Shown: piece after piece, positions 60,896 to 64,000 of the stretch
How the letters are laid out: each line of letters starts with the position of its first letter
Numbering within the stretch: the stretch's first letter is position 1
Assembly: GCA_035708085.1 (NCBI GenBank)
Contig: DASSTE010000035.1
Span: 10,071 to 74,070, forward strand
Source: DASSBR01 sp035708085
GTDB taxonomy: Bacteria; Pseudomonadota; Gammaproteobacteria; Natronospirales; DASSBR01
Direction of reading: 5' to 3'
DNA: 64,000 nt
Notes under the pieces: model-generated
What the model was told of the DNA's origin: nothing
The model's input: only the letters and a program-made list of their open reading frames with translations
Database searches by the model: none
Position numbers and translations under genes: made by a program

Positions 60896-61732
60896 CTACT
60901 TCGCCTTTTTGGCCTTGCGGCGGCGGACAATCATGTTGTCGGTGCGCTTGTTGCTGCGCGTCTTGAAGCCCTTGGTCGGCACGCCCCACGGCGACACCGG
61001 ATGGCGACCGCCCGAGGTGCGGCCCTCGCCGCCGCCGTGCGGGTGATCGACCGGATTCATGACCACACCGCGCACCGTCGGCCGCACGCCGCGCCAGCGG
61101 CTGGCGCCGGCCTTGCCGAGCGAGCGCAGGCTGTGCTCGGAATTGCCGACTTCGCCCACCGTCGCGCGGCATTCCGACAGCACCCGGCGCATTTCGCCGG
61201 AGCGCATCCGCAGCGTCGCATAGGCGCCCTCGCGGGCGACGATCTGCGCCATGGCGCCGGCGCTGCGCGCCATTTGCGCGCCCTTGCCCGGCTTGAGCTC
61301 GATACAGTGCACCGTCGCGCCGACCGGGATATTGCGCAGCGGCAATGCATTGCCGGGCTTGATCGGCGCGTGCGCGCCGGAAATTACGTTGTCTCCCGCG
61401 GCCAGATCTTTCGGCGCAATTACGTAACGGCGCTCGCCGTCGGCGTACACCAGCAGGGCCAGATGCGCGCTGCGGTTCGGGTCATATTCGAGGCGTTCGA
61501 CGCGTGCCGGCACGCCGTCCTTGTCGCGCTTGAAATCGACCAGACGGTAGCGCTGCTTGTGCCCGCCGCCCTGGTGGCGCTGCGTCAGACGACCCTGGTT
61601 GTTGCGGCCGCCGGTACGCGTCTTTTTCGCGATCAGCGAAGCAACCGGCTCACCCTTGTGCAGGTCCGGCGTCTTGACCGCAACGTGAAAGCGGCGGCCC
61701 GCGGAAGTCGGTTTGGACTTTTTCAGTGCCAT
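60896..61732 (-). CDS. rplB: 50S ribosomal protein L2
   Basis: 278 residues from MALKKSKPTSAGRR; an ATG three codons upstream is less family-like. Contains the conserved GVVMNPVDHPHGGGEGRT loop with the universally conserved His near the peptidyl-transferase centre. 1 nt after rplW. Confidence 0.98.
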   Translation of the reverse strand: MALKKSKPTSAGRRFHVAVKTPDLHKGEPVASLIAKKTRTGGRNNQGRLTQRHQGGGHKQRYRLVDFKRDKDGVPARVERLEYDPNRSAHLALLVYADGERRYVIAPKDLAAGDNVISGAHAPIKPGNALPLRNIPVGATVHCIELKPGKGAQMARSAGAMAQIVAREGAYATLRMRSGEMRRVLSECRATVGEVGNSEHSLRSLGKAGASRWRGVRPTVRGVVMNPVDHPHGGGEGRTSGGRHPVSPWGVPTKGFKTRSNKRTDNMIVRRRKAKKAK

Positions 61733-61733
61733 A

Positions 61734-62027
61734 TTACTCACCCGCCAAATTGATGTCGCTACCCGGCGCGAGCGTCACGTATGCCTTTTTCCAGTCGCCC
61801 TGGCGACCGCGGCGGCCACCGAAGCGCTTCTGCTTGCCGTGCACGCTGACGGTCGAAACCGACTGCACCTTGACGTCGAACATCAATTCGACCGCGCGCG
61901 AAATATCGACCTTGGTCGCATCGCGCCGGACCTTGAACACGTTCTGGTTGTGCGCCTCGCCGACCAACGTGGCCTTTTCGGACACGTGCGGCGCGATCAG
62001 CACGTCCATGAGTTTTTCCTGGTTCAT
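61734..62027 (-). CDS. rplW: 50S ribosomal protein L23
   Basis: 97 residues from MNQEKLMDVLIAPHVSEKAT, whose ATG overlaps the rplD stop (ATGA). A start three codons upstream at 62036 is possible. Docking site for trigger factor at the exit tunnel; KKAYVTLAPGSDI end is typical. Confidence 0.96.
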   Translation of the reverse strand: MNQEKLMDVLIAPHVSEKATLVGEAHNQNVFKVRRDATKVDISRAVELMFDVKVQSVSTVSVHGKQKRFGGRRGRQGDWKKAYVTLAPGSDINLAGE

Positions 62028-62629
62028 GCGAGCCATTCCTCCAGACGCCGTAGCGCGGGCACGGTGATCAGCACCTTCTCGTAGCCGATCAGGCTGACCG
62101 GATCGACCAGGTTCACGTCGCGCACATCGACCTCGGCCAGGTTCCGCGCGGCAAGATACAGTTTTTCGTCGACGCCGGCGGTGACGATCAGCACGTTGTC
62201 GAGATTGAGCTCCTTGAGCTTGCCGGCGAGCTGCTTGGTCTTGGGCGCGTCGACGCCGAATTCCTCCAGCACCACCAGGCGCTCCTGGCGCACCAGCTCG
62301 GACATGATCGCCGCGAGCGCGCCGCGGTACATCTTGCGGTTGACCTTCTGGCTGAAGTCGCGCGGCTTGGCGGCGAATACCTTGCCGCCGCCCTTCCACA
62401 GCGGGCTGCGGATGGTGCCGGCACGCGCGCGGCCGGTGCCCTTCTGGCGCCACGGCTTCTTGCCGCCGCCGCGCACTTCGGTGCGCGTCTTCTGTGCCTT
62501 GGTGCCGGCACGGCCGCCGGCGAGCCATGCGGTTACGACCTGGTGGACCAGCGGCTCGTTGAATTCACGTCCGAACGCGGCATCCGAAACGGTCAGCGAG
62601 GAAGAAGCGTTATGCAGTTGCAGTTCCAT
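62024..62629 (-). CDS. rplD: 50S ribosomal protein L4
   Basis: 201 residues, as in E. coli. QKTRTEVRGGGKKPWRQKGTGRARAGTIRSPLWKGGG is the tunnel-lining loop. In E. coli L4 represses the S10 operon through the leader before rpsJ; here the long structured leader sits before rplC instead. Confidence 0.98.
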   Translation of the reverse strand: MELQLHNASSSLTVSDAAFGREFNEPLVHQVVTAWLAGGRAGTKAQKTRTEVRGGGKKPWRQKGTGRARAGTIRSPLWKGGGKVFAAKPRDFSQKVNRKMYRGALAAIMSELVRQERLVVLEEFGVDAPKTKQLAGKLKELNLDNVLIVTAGVDEKLYLAARNLAEVDVRDVNLVDPVSLIGYEKVLITVPALRRLEEWLA

Positions 62630-62639
62630 GGCCGTCTCC

Positions 62640-63290
62640 TCAGCTCGCCGCTTTTGCCTTGGCGGATGGGCGAACCATCACATCGCCGCCGGCCGAGCCC
62701 GGCACCGCGCCGCGAATCAGCAGCAGGTTGCGATCGACATCGACACGCACGACTTCGAGATTCTGTGCGGTGCGGCGCTTCGCGCCGAGGTGGCCGGCCA
62801 TCTTCTTGCCTTTGAACACGCGACCCGGAGTCTGGTTCTGACCGATAGAACCCGGCGCGCGGTGTGACAGCGAGTTGCCGTGGGTGGCGTCCTGCATGCG
62901 GAAATGATGGCGCTTGACGCCGCCCGCGAAGCCCTTGCCGATGGTCACACCGGTAACATCGACCTTCTGGCCTTCAGAAAACACGTCGCCCTTGATTTCG
63001 CCGCCGACCGCCAGGTCGTCGCCTTCGCCATCGTTCAGGCGAAATTCCCACAGGCCGCGGCCGGCGCCGACATCGGCGCGCTTGAAATGGCCCGCTGCAG
63101 CACCATTGACGCGGTTTGCACGGCGCGTGCCGGTCGTGACCTGCACGGCGCGATAGCCGTCGGTATCGCTGGATTTGATCTGGCTGATCCGGTTCGGTTC
63201 GACCTCAATCACGGTCACCGGGATCGACGCGCCGTCCTCCGTGAAGACGCGCGTCATGCCGCGCTTGCGGCCGATTACGCCAATAGTCAT
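62640..63290 (-). CDS. rplC: 50S ribosomal protein L3
   Basis: 216 residues. MTIGVIGRKRGMTRVFTEDGASIPVTVIE and the extension GNSLSHRAPGSIGQNQTPGRVFKGKKMAGHLG with its methylatable Gln are diagnostic. GAGGA 7 nt before the ATG is a good ribosome site. It lies 247 nt from rpsJ, instead of the usual few tens of bases. Confidence 0.98.
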   Translation of the reverse strand: MTIGVIGRKRGMTRVFTEDGASIPVTVIEVEPNRISQIKSSDTDGYRAVQVTTGTRRANRVNGAAAGHFKRADVGAGRGLWEFRLNDGEGDDLAVGGEIKGDVFSEGQKVDVTGVTIGKGFAGGVKRHHFRMQDATHGNSLSHRAPGSIGQNQTPGRVFKGKKMAGHLGAKRRTAQNLEVVRVDVDRNLLLIRGAVPGSAGGDVMVRPSAKAKAAS

Positions 63291-63440
63291 CTTCTAGTCC
63301 TCGTCGCGGACAAGCCGCAAGCGATTTAATTAACGCACACGCCGATTTCGATTGACCGGCGGCGGACACGGCTCGTGCCGCGTGTAAATCGTATAAAGTC
63401 TGTGGCCCGTGCGAGGTTTCCCGCAACGGGCCACAGCGAG
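63291..63440 (-). promoter_or_regulatory. Structured 5' leader of the rplC-rplQ transcript
   Basis: A strong hairpin at 63400-63436 has arms CTGTGGCCCG and CGGGCCACAG, extended by TGCG/CGCA around a GGAAACCT loop. Smaller stems follow (GGCACG/CGTGTC). It lies just after the predicted start point and before rplC. It could be a ribosomal-protein-binding leader; it matches no known class that I recall. Confidence 0.55.
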
Positions 63441-63446
63441 CCGGAA

Positions 63447-63476
63447 ATTATAAGGAGATAAAGGGTTAAGGGTCAA
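63447..63476 (-). promoter_or_regulatory. Strong sigma-70-like promoter between rpsJ and rplC
   Basis: On the minus strand, TTGACC (63476-63471), an 18-bp spacer and a perfect TATAAT (63452-63447). The -35 is part of the TTAACCC-type repeat. Transcription would start near 63440 and run into rplC and the rest of the superoperon. Confidence 0.75.
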
Positions 63477-63536
63477 GGGTTAAAGGTGAAGAAATTGGCT
63501 CCTTCCCTTTTACCCTTCACCCTTGACCTTCACCCG
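63456..63536. repeat. TTAACCC-type inverted repeat between rplC and rpsJ
   Basis: AAGGGTTAAGGGTCAAGGG and TTAAAGGTGAAG on the left face CTTCCCTTTTACCCTTCACC and CTTGACCTTCACCC on the right. It is a relative of 59490-59577. The left arm supplies the -35 of the promoter described at 63447-63476. Confidence 0.8.
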
Positions 63537-63537
63537 G

Positions 63538-63849
63538 CTACTGCAGCTTGATCTGAACGTCGACGCCGGCGGCAAGATCGAGCTTCATCAGCGCATCGAC
63601 GGTCTTGTCGGTCGGGTCGACAATATCCATCAGGCGCTTGTGCGTGCGGATTTCGTACTGGTCACGCGCATCCTTGTTGACATGCGGCGAGGTCAGCACC
63701 GTATAGCGCTCGCACTTGACCGGCAGCGGCACCGGCCCCTTGACCTGGGCGCCGGTACGCTTCGCCGTGTCGACAATCTCCTTCGCCGACTTGTCGATCA
63801 GACGATAGTCGAAGGCCTTGAGCCGGATGCGGATGTTTTGGTTTGCCAT
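63538..63849 (-). CDS. rpsJ: 30S ribosomal protein S10
   Basis: 103 residues. RIRLKAFDYRLIDKSAKEIVDTAKRTGAQVKGPVPLP is diagnostic. Head protein, also NusE in antitermination complexes. It lies 3 nt after tuf and so is probably read from the str operon, apart from the other S10-operon genes. Confidence 0.98.
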   Translation of the reverse strand: MANQNIRIRLKAFDYRLIDKSAKEIVDTAKRTGAQVKGPVPLPVKCERYTVLTSPHVNKDARDQYEIRTHKRLMDIVDPTDKTVDALMKLDLAAGVDVQIKLQ

Positions 63850-63852
63850 GAC

Positions 63853-64000
<148 letters not shown>

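Overview
The window is a high-GC, densely coded chromosomal segment, most likely from a gammaproteobacterium, possibly related to Xanthomonadales or Nevskiales. The reasons are: a fused aspartokinase-homoserine dehydrogenase downstream of metX and followed by a CysB-like gene; rpmJ lying directly between secY and rpsM with no infA or adk; an RpoA C-terminal domain almost identical to that of E. coli; and zinc-free S4 and S14. No rRNA, tRNA, CRISPR array, integrase or transposase was seen.

Layout. 1-1743: a cupredoxin-like exported protein and a Cache/HAMP membrane sensor cut by the window edge. 1876-4152: a secreted M28 peptidase of the PSMA/transferrin-receptor type. 4226-8924: methionine, threonine and cysteine biosynthesis (metX behind an apparent translational attenuator, thrA, a CysB-like regulator reduced to its DNA-binding half, cysH). 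9055-12241: a Fur-box-preceded iron module (FtrD-like polyferredoxin, P19/FtrA-like periplasmic protein, OprB-like porin). 12279-13634: an ArsR/SmtB sensor, its operator and a CDF zinc exporter. 13686-17726: an AsmA-like protein, then a BlaI repressor, M56 antirepressor protease and HEAT-repeat operon. 17841-29842 (minus strand): a large hybrid histidine kinase, a DUF929 lipoprotein with Lhr helicase, two small proteins, and an Hsp20-Lon pair. 30044-49863: mixed envelope, transport, protease, toxin-antitoxin, c-di-GMP and housekeeping genes.

49892-64000 is the S10-spc-alpha ribosomal superoperon on the minus strand (rplQ back to rpsJ), with the C-terminus of EF-Tu at the edge. It is unusual in holding inserted repeats: a heptamer array between rpmJ and secY, palindromes between rplE and rpsN, and TTAACCC-type inverted repeats between rplP and rpsC and between rplC and rpsJ. 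The last one carries a near-consensus promoter followed by a strong hairpin leader.

The parts most worth a second look are the metX attenuator, the BlaI-M56-HEAT operon, the CTAGTCG heptamer element (three copies), the repeat-derived promoter in the S10 operon, and the in-frame repeat insertions in Lhr and in the truncated LysR gene. Coordinates and residue numbers were worked out by hand from the given bases. Family assignments rest on recognised motifs, not on database searches.
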